DNA of 64,000 nt from Mycobacterium paraterrae (GCF_022430545.2 NZ_CP092488.2:248001-312000); one strand, 5' to 3'. Shown: positions 8,827 through 18,492, numbered from the stretch's first letter. Made by a program: numbers and translations. Notes: generated by a model from the sequence alone, not told the origin.

Positions 8827-10477
8827 CCGCATAGTGGCTTTGGCCCTCGCGGTCGGTCTGATAGCCGGCTGCTCGTCGGGTGCCGAACTCGCGCCGTCCG
8901 ACCCTGCCACGGCCGTCGGCGCGACCAGCGACATCAACCCGCAAAACCCGGCGTCGCTGCGCGACGGCGGCGATCTGCGGCTCGCGCTGACCGAATTCCC
9001 GTCCAACTTCAACACTTTGCACATCGACGGCAACTCCGCCGATGTCGGCGGGATGCTGAAGGCGACCATGCCGCGGGCGTTCGTGATCGCGGCGGACGGT
9101 TCCACCACCGTCGACACCGATTACTTCAGCAGCGTCGAACTCACCGGCACCAACCCGCAAGTCGTCACCTACACCATCAATCCGAAGGCAAGGTGGTCCG
9201 ACGGCACCCCGCTGAGCTGGGAAGATATCGCCAGCCAAATCCACGCCACCAGTGGGGCGGACAAGAGCTTCGCGATCGCCGGCACCAACGGCAGCGAGCG
9301 GGTCAAGTCGGTGACCCGGGGCGTCAACGACCAGCAGGCCATCGTCACCTTCGCCAAACCCTACGCGGAGTGGCGCGGCATGTTCGCCGGCAACACCATG
9401 CTGCTGCCCAAGAAGATGACCGCCACCGCCGACGCGTTCAACACCGGGCAGCTGTCCGGTCCGGGCCCGTCGGCCGGCCCGTTCGTTGTCTCGTCGCTGG
9501 ATCGGACCAAGCAACGAATCACGTTGACGCGCAACCCGAAATGGTGGGGTGAGCGGCCTCGGCTGGACCGAATCACGTTCTTGGTGCTCGACGACTCGGC
9601 GCGGCTGCCCGCGCTGCAGAACAAGGCCATCGACGCGACAGGACTGTCCGGGCTGGACCAGATGACGATCGCCCGTCGCACCAAGGGCGTTTCGATCCGC
9701 CGGGCGCCGACACCGAGCTGGTATCACTTCACGTTCAACGGTGCCAAGGGCTCGATCCTGGCCGACCCGGGGTTGCGCCGCGCCGTCGCCGAGGGCATCG
9801 ATCGGCAGAGCATCGCGGCGGTCACCCAGCACGGGCTCAACAGCCACCCGGCTGCGTTGAACAACCACATCTACGTCGAAGGCCAACAGGGCTACCAGGA
9901 CAACAGCGGCGTAGTCGCCTACAACCCGGAGAAGGCCAAGCGTGACTTGGATGCGCTGGGCTGGAAGCTCAACGGGCAGTTCCGCGAAAAGGACGGCAAG
10001 CAACTGGTCGTGCGCGATCTGTTCTATGACGCACAGACCAGCCGACAGTTCGGTCTGATCGCACAGCACAGCCTCGCGCAGATCGGGGTGAAGCTCGAGC
10101 TGATGGCCAAGGCCGGCAGCGGGTTTTTCACCAACTACATCAACGTCGGCTCGTTCGACATCGCCCAATTCGGTTGGATGGGCGATGCGTTCCCGTTGTC
10201 GGCACTGACGCAGATTTATGCGTCCACCGGGGAGAGCAACTTCGGCAAGATCGGCAGCCCAGAAATCGACGCCAAGATCGAGCAGACACTCCAGGAGCTG
10301 GACCCGGTCAAGGCGCGGGTGCTGGCCAATGACGTCGACACGCTGATCTGGGCCGAGGGATTCAGCCTGCCTTTGGTGCAGTCCCCCGGCAATGTCGCGG
10401 TGAACAGTTCCCTGGCCAACTTCGGCGCGGCCGGGTTGGCCGACCTCGACTACACCGCGATCGGGTTCATGCGCTGA
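8819..10477 (+). CDS. oppA: Oligopeptide-binding lipoprotein OppA
   Basis: 552 residues from ATG 8819, overlapping the oppD stop by 8 bases. The N-terminus is a lipoprotein signal peptide (IVALALAVGLIAGCSSG; lipobox LIAGC), so the mature protein is anchored outside the membrane through cysteine. The rest is an SBP_bac_5 family solute-binding domain that captures peptides for the OppBCD channel. Last gene of the operon; 193 bases separate it from the next gene. The frame is open upstream of the ATG, but only this start gives a proper signal peptide. Confidence 0.95.
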   Translation: MANRIVALALAVGLIAGCSSGAELAPSDPATAVGATSDINPQNPASLRDGGDLRLALTEFPSNFNTLHIDGNSADVGGMLKATMPRAFVIAADGSTTVDTDYFSSVELTGTNPQVVTYTINPKARWSDGTPLSWEDIASQIHATSGADKSFAIAGTNGSERVKSVTRGVNDQQAIVTFAKPYAEWRGMFAGNTMLLPKKMTATADAFNTGQLSGPGPSAGPFVVSSLDRTKQRITLTRNPKWWGERPRLDRITFLVLDDSARLPALQNKAIDATGLSGLDQMTIARRTKGVSIRRAPTPSWYHFTFNGAKGSILADPGLRRAVAEGIDRQSIAAVTQHGLNSHPAALNNHIYVEGQQGYQDNSGVVAYNPEKAKRDLDALGWKLNGQFREKDGKQLVVRDLFYDAQTSRQFGLIAQHSLAQIGVKLELMAKAGSGFFTNYINVGSFDIAQFGWMGDAFPLSALTQIYASTGESNFGKIGSPEIDAKIEQTLQELDPVKARVLANDVDTLIWAEGFSLPLVQSPGNVAVNSSLANFGAAGLADLDYTAIGFMR

Positions 10478-10653
10478 CGGCCAGAACGACGTGCGTGGTC
10501 GAACGGGTGTCGGCACGGGCTCTGCGGCCGGTGTACGCGGCATTGGCCGCTGAGCCCAAATGCCCAACCGCGTGGGCGGCATTATCAGATCCGCTGGGTT
10601 ATTGAACCACTGTCAGCAAATAAGCGTAAAAACTTGTGATCTGCCAGGTGGAC

Positions 10654-10659
10654 GATAAT
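10654..10659 (+). promoter_or_regulatory. Possible -10 element for the P450 gene
   Basis: GATAAT at 10654-10659, followed within 12 bases by the ATG at 10671, would give a transcript with almost no leader. No convincing -35 is seen at standard spacing (TTGTGA about 14 bases upstream is the nearest). No ribosome-binding site precedes the ATG, which agrees with a leaderless mRNA. Confidence 0.3.
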
Positions 10660-10670
10660 TCTTGGTGTTG

Positions 10671-12038
10671 ATGACCGCCACGATCGACGCACTTGACGCC
10701 AAAGCCCTTCCGCTTGCGCCGAAGAACCCGCTGCCTATTTTGCGGGCGCTGTCGGCGGCGCGGGCCCTGCACACCGGCCTGCCGTTGTTGAGCGAGGCTG
10801 GTGGACCGGTAACCCGCTTCGAGCCACTGCCCAAGTTCGTCTCCCCGGCCCTGGTGCTGGTCACCTCGCCCAGCGGAGTGCGCGACGTGCTGGGTCGCAC
10901 TGACGGCCTCACCGAGCGCTGCCAGATTCATCAGGAGATCCGAAACGTCGCGGGCGACAACCTGTTTGTGCTGCCCAACCGAGAATGGGCTCCGCGCCGA
11001 CGCGCACTGCAGCCGGTGTTCACCAAGCAGAGCGTGGAGAGTTTCGGCCGGCACATGACGGAAGCGGCGCAGGCGTCTGCCGGTGAGTGGTGTGCCTCTC
11101 GCGACATCGACCTCGACGCCGAGTGCCGTCGACTCGCCATGCGGTCGCTCGGCCGCTCGATTCTCGGTATCGACGTCAACGACTTCGGTGACGAGATCGC
11201 GGCGAACATGCACGTGGCATCGCGTTACGCGACCGATCGGGCTCTGCGGCCGATGCGTGCGCCGCGGTGGCTGCCGACGCCGTCGCGGCGTCGCGCTCGC
11301 AAAGCGGTCGCGACGATGAAGCGGGCCACCATGGAGATCCTTCGGGCGTGCCGGGCGGACCCGGCCCGCGATGCGCCGCTGGTTCACGCGTTGATCGCGG
11401 CGGCCGACCCCGACAGCGGGCGGCCGCTGTCCGACAAGGACATCTGCAGCGAGCTGCTGATCTTCATGCTGTCCGGCCACGACACCACTGCGACGATGTT
11501 GACCTACGCCCTGTGGCAGTTGGGGCACCATCCCGAGATGCAAGATCGGGTAGCTGCCGAGGTTGCCGCGATCGGTGATCGTGAGCTGACGCCCGGCGAT
11601 GTTCCGCGGCTGACGTACACCGCGCAGGTGATCAACGAGTCGTTGCGACTGTGCCCGCCGGCGGCGGGCGTCGGCAGGGTGGCGTTGGAAGACATCGCGG
11701 TGGACGGCTACCGAATCGAGGCGGGCACTATCGTCGCCGTCGGAATCAACGCGCTGCACCGCGATTCGGCTCTGTGGGAGCACCCGCTGGTCTTCGATCC
11801 CGATCGGTTCAGCCCGAAGAACTCCGCCGGCCGCGACAGATGGCAATTCATTCCATTCGCCGCCGGGCCGCGGTCGTGCATCGGCGAGCACTTTGCGATG
11901 CTCGTGACGACGCTCGCGCTGGCTACCATCATCCGGTCGGTGCGGATTCGGTCGATGGACAACGACTTCCCGCTGTCGTCACCGTGCACCACTGTCGCGG
12001 CGGGGCCGATTCCGGCGCGCGTCGACGCGCGGCGCTAA
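10671..12038 (+). CDS. Cytochrome P450
   Basis: 455 residues. All P450 hallmarks are present: I-helix oxygen-activation motif SGHDTT at 268-273, K-helix ESLR at 323-326, and the heme-binding loop FAAGPRSCIG at 396-405 with C403 as heme thiolate ligand. No membrane anchor, so a soluble class-I-type enzyme needing ferredoxin and reductase, neither of which is encoded nearby. Substrate unknown. In-frame TTG and GTG codons lie just upstream; the ATG is preferred. It occupies the spot where M. tuberculosis has a GMC oxidoreductase (Rv1279), so it is probably lineage-specific. Converges with the ATPase gene at 12043. Confidence 0.93.
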   Translation: MTATIDALDAKALPLAPKNPLPILRALSAARALHTGLPLLSEAGGPVTRFEPLPKFVSPALVLVTSPSGVRDVLGRTDGLTERCQIHQEIRNVAGDNLFVLPNREWAPRRRALQPVFTKQSVESFGRHMTEAAQASAGEWCASRDIDLDAECRRLAMRSLGRSILGIDVNDFGDEIAANMHVASRYATDRALRPMRAPRWLPTPSRRRARKAVATMKRATMEILRACRADPARDAPLVHALIAAADPDSGRPLSDKDICSELLIFMLSGHDTTATMLTYALWQLGHHPEMQDRVAAEVAAIGDRELTPGDVPRLTYTAQVINESLRLCPPAAGVGRVALEDIAVDGYRIEAGTIVAVGINALHRDSALWEHPLVFDPDRFSPKNSAGRDRWQFIPFAAGPRSCIGEHFAMLVTTLALATIIRSVRIRSMDNDFPLSSPCTTVAAGPIPARVDARR

Positions 12039-12042
12039 AGGC

Positions 12043-14655
12043 TCACGCACACAGCTCGATTCGCTCGGCGTCCTTGACGCCGTCGTATCGGGCTGGCGTG
12101 CAGGTCAATACGATCACCTGGCCGCGTTCGCCGAGGGTGTCGAACACCCCGGCCATTTTGACCAGCCGGTCGGGATCGGTGAAGCCGAGCGCGTCGTCGA
12201 TCAGGATCGGCACCGCGTCTTCCTTGGCGACCAGCGCGGCGCCGGCCAACCGGGCCAGGATGCCGAGCTGCTCCTTGGCCCCACCCGACAGCGATTCGTA
12301 CGGGACGGTCCGGCCGTCGAGCGTGCGGTTCTGGATGCAGAGGTCGCTGTCGACGTCGACTTCGAAGCTCGGGCCGAAAACCGGCCGCCCGAGCCGCTGC
12401 AGCTCGGCGCGATACGGCTCGACGTAGCGCAGCCTGGTGGTGTCGCGGTGCCGGGTCATCACCTCACGCAGCATCTGCACCGCGCGGGCGCGGCGGCCCA
12501 CGCGGTCGTGCTCGTCGCGGGCGTGCTCGCGGTCGATCTCCGCGGCGTCGAGCTTGCCGCGGCGTCCCTCGGTCCCGAAAACCTTGAGCTGTGCTGCAAT
12601 CTCGTGCAGCTCGCGGGAGACGATGTCGTGTCGCTGCTGAAGCGTCGCCGAAGCCGCGACAGCCTCGGCCAACTCGGCGGCGACGGCCTCGGGCGCCTTG
12701 GCGGCCAGTTGCTCGGCCAACTCGGCGACGCGGCCGGCCGCGGTGTCCGCCGCCACGGTGAGAGTGTCGACATCCGCGGTCAGCGTCTCGTCGGGCACCG
12801 CGGCGCGCTGTTCGGCGAGCCGCTCGGCGACCGCCGCCAGCTCGGCACGCTGAGCAACCAACTTGTCGTGGACACGCGTGACCTGGGCGGTGACCTCGTC
12901 GAGCTTCTTGGCCGCCAACGCCGCCACCTTGCGGTGGGTATCGCAGTCGACCTCGGCCTGGGCGCGAGCCGCGACAGCCTCGAGCAGTTCAGCACGCGCG
13001 GCCCCGGCGTCGACGTCGTCGGAAAGGGCTGGCAGCTCCTGCAATTCGGCAAGCCGGGCGCGCAATTGGTCGACGTCCTCGTCACCGGTCAGTCCGGCCA
13101 GCGTCGCGGTGAGCTGGTCGCGGGTGCTCTGCAATTCTCGGCGCCGCTCGTCGGCCTGCCGCGCGGCGGCTACATCGGCGACCTTCGCGGCCGCCAGCGT
13201 GGCAACCAGCTTCTCCTGCGCCGCAACGTGTTTTGCTTGGATGTCGAGCGCCGACACCCCCGGGGTGAGCCGAGCGGTCACGACCCCAGGAATCTCGATC
13301 TCGGTTGCGGTGTTGGCGACCGCCGTCCAGGTCTCACCGGTCGGCAGCGACACCCGCTGATCCCCGATAACCAGCTCGATGTCGGCGGCGGCGACCAATT
13401 CGACCGTCGCAGAGACCAACGCGAGCTGGCCTTCGATGCGGTCGACCGCCGCGGCAGCCTGCTCGATCTGACGCAGCAATTCGTCGGTCACCGTGATACG
13501 GGACAGCTCTTCGGCCGCATCGTCGCGTTCGCTCAGCGCCGCATCGATTTTCGCGAGCCGAGTGGCCAACCGCTGCAACTCCTCGCGGCGGGCCAGGCCG
13601 TCGACAATCTGACGGGCGATCTCGGCGCGCTCCCGGGCGGCGACGAGGCTCTGGTCGGACTTCTCCACGACGACGTCGGCCTCACGCTTTACGTCATGGG
13701 CCAGCGTCTGCGCTTCGGCCCCCTCGCGGGATTCCTTCTCAAGAGCATCGACAGCGGCTGCGCGCGAATCGTTTTCGCCGCGCAGCCGAATCCGCTCGGC
13801 CAGGGCAGCCGTTGACGCGGTGCTGGTTGCCGTCGCCGCAGCGGCGACCAACTCGGCCTCTCGCACCTGCTCGGTGAGCCGGGCGATCTCGTCGGCCGCG
13901 GCCCGCGCAACGGCCTGCCTCGACGCGGCAGCTTGCCGCCGCTCGGTCAGCTCGGCCAGCTCGGCCGTCAGCGCCGCATGCCGCTGCACCCGATCGTCGA
14001 CCTCGGCGACCGCCGCCGCACACCGCTCGACTTCCTGGTTGGCCGCTTCCAAAGCCTTGATCGCGTTGGTCCATTCGCCGGTGGGGCGCCCGGTCGCGGT
14101 GAAGTATCGGCCGTATTCCTTCTCGATGCGCTCGATCAGCAGCGGCTCGGTCCCCGACAACGCCGCCGTGTCACCCGCGGCGACGTCGAGCGCGCGGGTC
14201 AGCGCGTCGCAGCCCGACAGGTTCACGGCGTCGGTCGACGTGGCCTGCAAGACCCTTTGCGCATGCCACAATTCGGTGTCGACCGTCTCGGCCAGCATGC
14301 CCTGCACCCGGTCGTGCGCCTCGTCACCGCTGTGCTGTTCGCGGCGCGGCTCCAACACCGTCAACTGGGTTTCGGGCTTCTTGTGAAATCGCTTGTGATA
14401 GATGAAACGGTAAGGGCCCGCGCTGATCTCGGCGGTGATCTCCGATCCGACGTCGGCGTGCGTCGGCTTGACTTGCTTGACTTCCTTCTTTGTCGAGCGG
14501 TCCTTGGATTCCAGTAACAGATCAAGCGCCTCGACCATCGACGACTTGCCGATCTCGTTGGCGCCCGACACCACGACCACCCCGTGGTCGGGAAACTCGA
14601 TCTCGCGGTGGGCGATTCCGCGGTAGTTCTTCAAAACCAACCGATGCAACTTCAT
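12043..14655 (-). CDS. SbcC/RecF-type coiled-coil ATPase
   Basis: 870 residues from ATG 14655 (MKLHRLVLKNYRGIAHREIEF), about the length I recall for M. tuberculosis Rv1278. The N-terminal lobe has Walker A GANEIGKSS at 31-39. The middle (roughly 180-720) is alanine, glutamate and arginine rich, with the pattern of long coiled coils. The C-terminal lobe has the ABC signature LSGGAKEQ near 789 and Walker B PILIDDALG near 817. This is the architecture of Rad50/SbcC-like DNA end-processing ATPases. Its start overlaps the stop of the phosphoesterase gene (ATGA), so the two likely form an SbcC/SbcD-like complex. DNA substrate is inferred. Confidence 0.88.
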   Translation of the reverse strand: MKLHRLVLKNYRGIAHREIEFPDHGVVVVSGANEIGKSSMVEALDLLLESKDRSTKKEVKQVKPTHADVGSEITAEISAGPYRFIYHKRFHKKPETQLTVLEPRREQHSGDEAHDRVQGMLAETVDTELWHAQRVLQATSTDAVNLSGCDALTRALDVAAGDTAALSGTEPLLIERIEKEYGRYFTATGRPTGEWTNAIKALEAANQEVERCAAAVAEVDDRVQRHAALTAELAELTERRQAAASRQAVARAAADEIARLTEQVREAELVAAAATATSTASTAALAERIRLRGENDSRAAAVDALEKESREGAEAQTLAHDVKREADVVVEKSDQSLVAARERAEIARQIVDGLARREELQRLATRLAKIDAALSERDDAAEELSRITVTDELLRQIEQAAAAVDRIEGQLALVSATVELVAAADIELVIGDQRVSLPTGETWTAVANTATEIEIPGVVTARLTPGVSALDIQAKHVAAQEKLVATLAAAKVADVAAARQADERRRELQSTRDQLTATLAGLTGDEDVDQLRARLAELQELPALSDDVDAGAARAELLEAVAARAQAEVDCDTHRKVAALAAKKLDEVTAQVTRVHDKLVAQRAELAAVAERLAEQRAAVPDETLTADVDTLTVAADTAAGRVAELAEQLAAKAPEAVAAELAEAVAASATLQQRHDIVSRELHEIAAQLKVFGTEGRRGKLDAAEIDREHARDEHDRVGRRARAVQMLREVMTRHRDTTRLRYVEPYRAELQRLGRPVFGPSFEVDVDSDLCIQNRTLDGRTVPYESLSGGAKEQLGILARLAGAALVAKEDAVPILIDDALGFTDPDRLVKMAGVFDTLGERGQVIVLTCTPARYDGVKDAERIELCA

Positions 14656-15806
14656 GCCGCACCTCGACCCTGTTGACCGTGGTCGGTCAGCCGCAGCAAC
14701 AACGCCAGCGCGTCGTTGGCCGTCTCGTCGTCCGCGCGCGCGGCCTTCATCAACTCCTCCACCGCGTCGGCGGCGAACCCGCCGATGCCCAGGTCGCTGA
14801 ACTCTCCATCGGCCGGTATCACCGCCAGGTCGCTGTGGCTGTCCCACACCCGCAGCGACGCGAACAACCGCGAATACTTGTCCAGGCAGGCGTCCAGCGC
14901 GGCGCGGTCGGTGACGGTCAGCGACCCGATCAGGGCCAGCCGCAACACCGTTCGGTCCTTGTCCGGCATCAGGTCGAGGTTCATGTCCAGGTCGGCGACG
15001 TCGCGGGTGTCATTCACGTCGCGGCTCAGCGTGCTGAACCGCCAGCGCCCGACGCGCGGCGCCTCGACGGTCAGCGACCGTTTGGAGTCCGCCTCGTCAA
15101 GGTCGACGATCAGCACGTGACCCGGGTCGGCCTCGACGTCGTCGTAGTTGGTGACCTCCGGCGAGCCGGAGTACCACACGCGGCCGGTGCTTCCCACGTC
15201 GGTCAGCGAATGCTTGTCGCCGAGCGCCACATAGTGGATTGCCCCGCGCGCCAACGCATCTTCGACACTTGCCAGCTTGATCAGCGACGGCTTGGTCGGG
15301 TCGGGGTCGAGCAGGTCGACGCCCCCGTGGGCGACCAGTACCCGGGTGACGCCGTCGGCCGGCAAGCCCTCGAGCACCTCGGCGACCAGGTCGGTGGTCG
15401 GCGCTTTGGACCGCCATGGCGCCGCGACGATCTGCACCCCGGGGCGCACGTCGTGGACGCCGGCCCGGTCTAGCACGTGCACGTTGGCGGGACACTCGGC
15501 AACGAACAACGCGCTGGTGTACACCGACGAGGCGTCCAGCGGGTCATGGTTACCCGGTAGCAGGTAGACGGGAATACCGATGGCGCGCATGGCTTCCAGC
15601 GACTGGCTGACGACGGCCGGCGCCAGTTGATTGTGTTCGAACACATCACCGGAGACCACGACGAACTCAGCGCCCGCGGCGGCCGCCAGCGCGCCGAGAC
15701 CGGCCACCGCGTCGCGCCGGGCCGCCGAATAGCGCGGCTGAGCCTCCCCCGCGAGGAAGTGACGGGTCATGCCGAGTTGCCAGTCGGCAGTGTGCACGAA
15801 TCGCAT
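14652..15806 (-). CDS. SbcD/Mre11-like metallophosphoesterase
   Basis: 384 residues of calcineurin-like fold: HTADWQLG at 5-12, GDVFEHN at 53-59, GNHDP at 85-89 and a later VAHGG, which together form the two-metal site. Mre11/SbcD proteins are nucleases that cut DNA ends with their Rad50/SbcC partner. Here the partner is the coiled-coil ATPase encoded immediately downstream with a 4-base overlap. Homologous to M. tuberculosis Rv1277. First gene of this two-gene operon; divergent from the histidine phosphatase at 16088. Confidence 0.9.
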   Translation of the reverse strand: MRFVHTADWQLGMTRHFLAGEAQPRYSAARRDAVAGLGALAAAAGAEFVVVSGDVFEHNQLAPAVVSQSLEAMRAIGIPVYLLPGNHDPLDASSVYTSALFVAECPANVHVLDRAGVHDVRPGVQIVAAPWRSKAPTTDLVAEVLEGLPADGVTRVLVAHGGVDLLDPDPTKPSLIKLASVEDALARGAIHYVALGDKHSLTDVGSTGRVWYSGSPEVTNYDDVEADPGHVLIVDLDEADSKRSLTVEAPRVGRWRFSTLSRDVNDTRDVADLDMNLDLMPDKDRTVLRLALIGSLTVTDRAALDACLDKYSRLFASLRVWDSHSDLAVIPADGEFSDLGIGGFAADAVEELMKAARADDETANDALALLLRLTDHGQQGRGAA

Positions 15807-15983
15807 CGCGTTCCCGTCCCTTCTCCGTGATGTCCGGCCGACCGCGACCGGGCAACGGAAGTTTAGGACCGGCCCCCGACAAGTCCGGGGACCTCAATCG
15901 GCAGGTCCGTCACCCATCCAAAGGAGCGGTACGCACCTGTCACATCAGTCACATCAGCCTCGAAAGACCCCGGCCATCGAGTT

Positions 15984-16039
15984 GCCCGCCTCGCAGCGAC
16001 TTGGCTGGGCCGTCTCAGCGAAGTCGCTCCGAGGCGGGC
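15984..16039. repeat. REPIN-like paired palindrome, family B
   Basis: Left arm GCCCGCCTCGCAGCGACTT (15984-16002) is mirrored by AAGTCGCTCCGAGGCGGGC (16021-16039) with one mismatch and an 18-base loop. The 19-base unit reappears singly at 32837-32855. It sits in the divergent spacer between the SbcD-like gene and the histidine phosphatase, where a terminator is not expected. Confidence 0.7.
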
Positions 16040-16087
16040 AGATCGGTCACGCCTCCCCCGCGCGAAAGCTGCCGTACCCTGTCTGCG

Positions 16088-16588
16088 ATGAGCGACCGCA
16101 CCCTGGTGCTGATGCGTCACGCAAAATCGGCCTACCCCGACGGCGTGGCAGACCACGACCGGCCGTTGGCGCCGCGCGGTCAGCGCGAGGCCGGCCTGGC
16201 CGGTAACTGGCTGCGCAGCCAGCTGCCGCCAATCGACCTGGTGCTGTGTTCGACGGCGACCCGCACCCGCGAAACGTTGGCGCGCACAGGAATCGACGCG
16301 CCGGTTCGCTACGAAACACGGCTCTACGACTCCACTCCCGGCATCGTGATCGAGCAGATCAACAGCGTCGGCGACGAGGTTTCCACGACCTTGGTCGTCG
16401 GACACGAACCCACGACCAGCGCGCTGGCCCTGCGACTGGCGGATCCACGAACCGCCAACGGCGATGCGGCCGAAAGAATCTCGACGAAATTCCCGACTTC
16501 GGCGATCGCAGTGCTGAGCCTGGACGGCAGCTGGGCGGACCTCGAACTCGGGTCCGCCCAGCTAGTCCGCTTCCACGTGCCGCGTTAG
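16088..16588 (+). CDS. SixA-like histidine phosphatase
   Basis: 166 residues from ATG 16088. The N-terminal LVLMRHAKSAYPDG contains the RHG-type catalytic motif (R10-H11), and VVGHEPTTS further on supplies the second histidine of the branch-2 histidine phosphatase active site. The short length matches SixA-like members, which dephosphorylate phosphohistidine or small phosphoesters; the substrate here is unknown. Homologous to M. tuberculosis Rv1276c. Converges with the membrane protein gene at 16603. Confidence 0.85.
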   Translation: MSDRTLVLMRHAKSAYPDGVADHDRPLAPRGQREAGLAGNWLRSQLPPIDLVLCSTATRTRETLARTGIDAPVRYETRLYDSTPGIVIEQINSVGDEVSTTLVVGHEPTTSALALRLADPRTANGDAAERISTKFPTSAIAVLSLDGSWADLELGSAQLVRFHVPR

Positions 16589-16602
16589 CCGCGGCCAGAA
16601 GG

Positions 16603-17202
16603 TTACTTGCAGATGTCGACGATCTTCTTGATCTTGTCGTCGAGATTTTGACGCAACTCGTCCTGCGCGAAGTCCTGCGCCCCGGCAAGGTAGCCGATGC
16701 TCAGTTCCTCGAGCTGGGTGCCAAGCGTGCTCGCGTTGTCCGCCAAGTCTTTAGGGGTTGCGGGCTCCGCGGCCACCCGGTCGCGCAGGAACGCGCCGCC
16801 GTCGTAGAACGCGAACCGCTGGGCGGTGGCCACCGACAGCGCACCGATCGGCCCCCCGTTGTCTGGGTTCTTCAGGTGCGAGTTGCGCACCACGGCACGG
16901 TCGACGATCTTGAACGTCTCGCAGATGTGCTTCTTGGCGTCGTTGCGCTGCTGGTCGCTGTATTTGCCAGAAGCCGCCGCGGACTCGTTCGGGTAGAAGT
17001 AGCTGTACGCGGCGCCCGCGACACCGAGGACCGCCAGCACCAACGCGGCGATAGCCAGCCAGAGGGGCAGCTTCGACGGGCTTGCGGCGTGCGCGTGCGA
17101 GGTGGTCGTCGTGGTCGTGGCCGGCGCGGTGGTGGGCGCGGCGACGGATTCGGTGACGTCCTCGGATGCGGACGATGGCTCGTGTGAAGGTGTCTCAGAC
17201 AT
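16603..17202 (-). CDS. Mycobacterial membrane protein of unknown function
   Basis: 199 residues. Residues 1-44 form a Ser/Thr/Ala/Pro-rich cytoplasmic tail with a run of six threonines; residues 45-67 are one transmembrane helix; the remainder (about 130 residues) is predicted outside, alpha-helical and rich in charged residues with two cysteines (C in HICETF and in IVDICK). No enzymatic motif recognised. Located downstream of lprB-lprC on the same strand, with an AT-rich 157-base gap, so possibly independently transcribed. Confidence 0.8.
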   Translation of the reverse strand: MSETPSHEPSSASEDVTESVAAPTTAPATTTTTTSHAHAASPSKLPLWLAIAALVLAVLGVAGAAYSYFYPNESAAASGKYSDQQRNDAKKHICETFKIVDRAVVRNSHLKNPDNGGPIGALSVATAQRFAFYDGGAFLRDRVAAEPATPKDLADNASTLGTQLEELSIGYLAGAQDFAQDELRQNLDDKIKKIVDICK

Positions 17203-17359
17203 TGGTCGATCGTATACACCACAACTATTGGCACGTAACCGTTTCAAGGGCCAATAAAAATTACCTCTCTCAATCGCTTTGGTGCCGAATTCGATTCGGG
17301 ATACCAAAAACGGTGCGCTGGCATACTCAACCAGCGCACTCGATGTTCTAAGTTTGTTG

Positions 17360-17917
17360 TCAGGAATTGGTCGAGAGCGTGAGCTCCATGAGCTTGAGGG
17401 CCTGCGCGCAGGCATCGATTCCGGGCACCTGTGGGTTGACCCACCATCCGACCACCCCGGCCGCGTCACTCGCGACACCGCACGAACCGTTGGGATCGTT
17501 CGGCCGCATGACGATCGACGGCACACCCGCGATGGCTTTGTTCTCGATCTGATACTTCAAAAACTCGGCGACTTTGCGCTCGTTGTCCAGGCTGCCCTGC
17601 TCGAACCAGAACCGGGTGATGTCGATGAGACCGCCCGGGTTGGCCGCTTGCCAGCGGCAGATCGCACCGACGAACGTGCTCTGAATGTCCTGCGGGTCGG
17701 CACCGACCGTCTTAGCCAGCACGTCGGTGGTGAGTACCTCACATTCCTTTTGCAGGTTCGGGTATTGCTGCTCGGAGGTGTTATTGCGGGGGGTGTCGCC
17801 GGCTCCCGCCTTCTGCGCGGTACCGCCGACCGAACGGCTGCAGCCGGTCGCCACGGATAGCGCAGTAACCACAGTCAACACGCCCACCAAAATCCGGCGA
17901 CGCACACCAGCGCTCAT
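17360..17917 (-). CDS. lprC: DUF3558-type lipoprotein LprC
   Basis: 185 residues with a lipoprotein signal peptide (ILVGVLTVVTALSVATGC; modified C26) followed by a DUF3558-like domain: a conserved CEVLTTD segment, a FVGAICRW segment with the second cysteine, and a C-terminal CGVASDAAGVVGWWVNP. Surface-anchored; function unknown. Start ATG overlaps the lprB stop by 4 bases, so the two are coupled. Orthologous by order and length to Rv1275. Confidence 0.85.
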   Translation of the reverse strand: MSAGVRRRILVGVLTVVTALSVATGCSRSVGGTAQKAGAGDTPRNNTSEQQYPNLQKECEVLTTDVLAKTVGADPQDIQSTFVGAICRWQAANPGGLIDITRFWFEQGSLDNERKVAEFLKYQIENKAIAGVPSIVMRPNDPNGSCGVASDAAGVVGWWVNPQVPGIDACAQALKLMELTLSTNS

Positions 17918-18492
17918 TTGCCATTCGCAATCGTTTGGCGCGCCAGCTCTTTGGCGATGTTGCAGGCGTCGGGGAATGGCTTTTGGTTGAAGTTCACCGA
18001 CCACTCGAAAAAGTCGTCGTTGAACTGGATTCCGACCTCACACAGTGAGTCACCCAGCTGCGGGTCGGCGCCCACGGCGATGAAGCCGTTGTGGCCGCTG
18101 ATGTTGATGTCTTCGACACTGGTCCGCGACAGCTCCTCGGTTTTGCGTTCACGTCCGATCGGGCTTCCGCGATACCAGGAGAAGGAGAAGTGCGGCCCGA
18201 GAATGCCGCCGCCGGCCAGCCATTGGCAGCCCACCGAGTTCTTCGCGGTGTTGACCAGGCCGTTGATCTGCGTCAGCTTGTTCACCGTCTCATCGGTCAC
18301 GCCGCCGCATTGCGGGAACGACGGGCCGTGGTTGCCGTTGCTGGCCGACGGCCCGGTGGACCCGGGCGGCTGGGACTGGTTGGAACCGGAGTCCGAACAA
18401 GCGGCTGCCATCGGAACCAGCAGCGCAGCCGCACACGCGAGCGCCGCTACGTTACGTGGCTCCGCTACCCGCACCTTGATCACAGGTTGCAC
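17914..18492 (-). CDS. lprB: Lipoprotein LprB
   Basis: 192 residues from a GTG at 18492, chosen because AAAGGTGGT lies at ribosome-binding distance upstream; the frame itself is open to 18555 and a downstream GTG is also possible. Lipobox is MAAAC (C32). The body (FPQCGGVTDETVNKLTQ, NTAKNSVGCQWLAGGGILGPHFSFSWYRGSPIGRERKTEE) matches M. tuberculosis LprB (Rv1274) very closely as I remember it. Function unknown. Pairs with LprC downstream; divergent from the ABC exporter gene with about 70 bases between starts. Confidence 0.88.
   Translation of the reverse strand: MQPVIKVRVAEPRNVAALACAAALLVPMAAACSDSGSNQSQPPGSTGPSASNGNHGPSFPQCGGVTDETVNKLTQINGLVNTAKNSVGCQWLAGGGILGPHFSFSWYRGSPIGRERKTEELSRTSVEDINISGHNGFIAVGADPQLGDSLCEVGIQFNDDFFEWSVNFNQKPFPDACNIAKELARQTIANGK

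Noticed and set aside
8678..10582. 634-codon minus-strand ORF opposite oppA
   Set aside because: Antisense to a clearly coding lipoprotein gene; arginine/histidine/glutamine-rich pseudo-protein typical of GC-rich shadow frames.
12448..13815. 455-codon plus-strand ORF opposite the coiled-coil ATPase
   Set aside because: Antisense to a gene with Walker A and signature motifs and coiled-coil composition.
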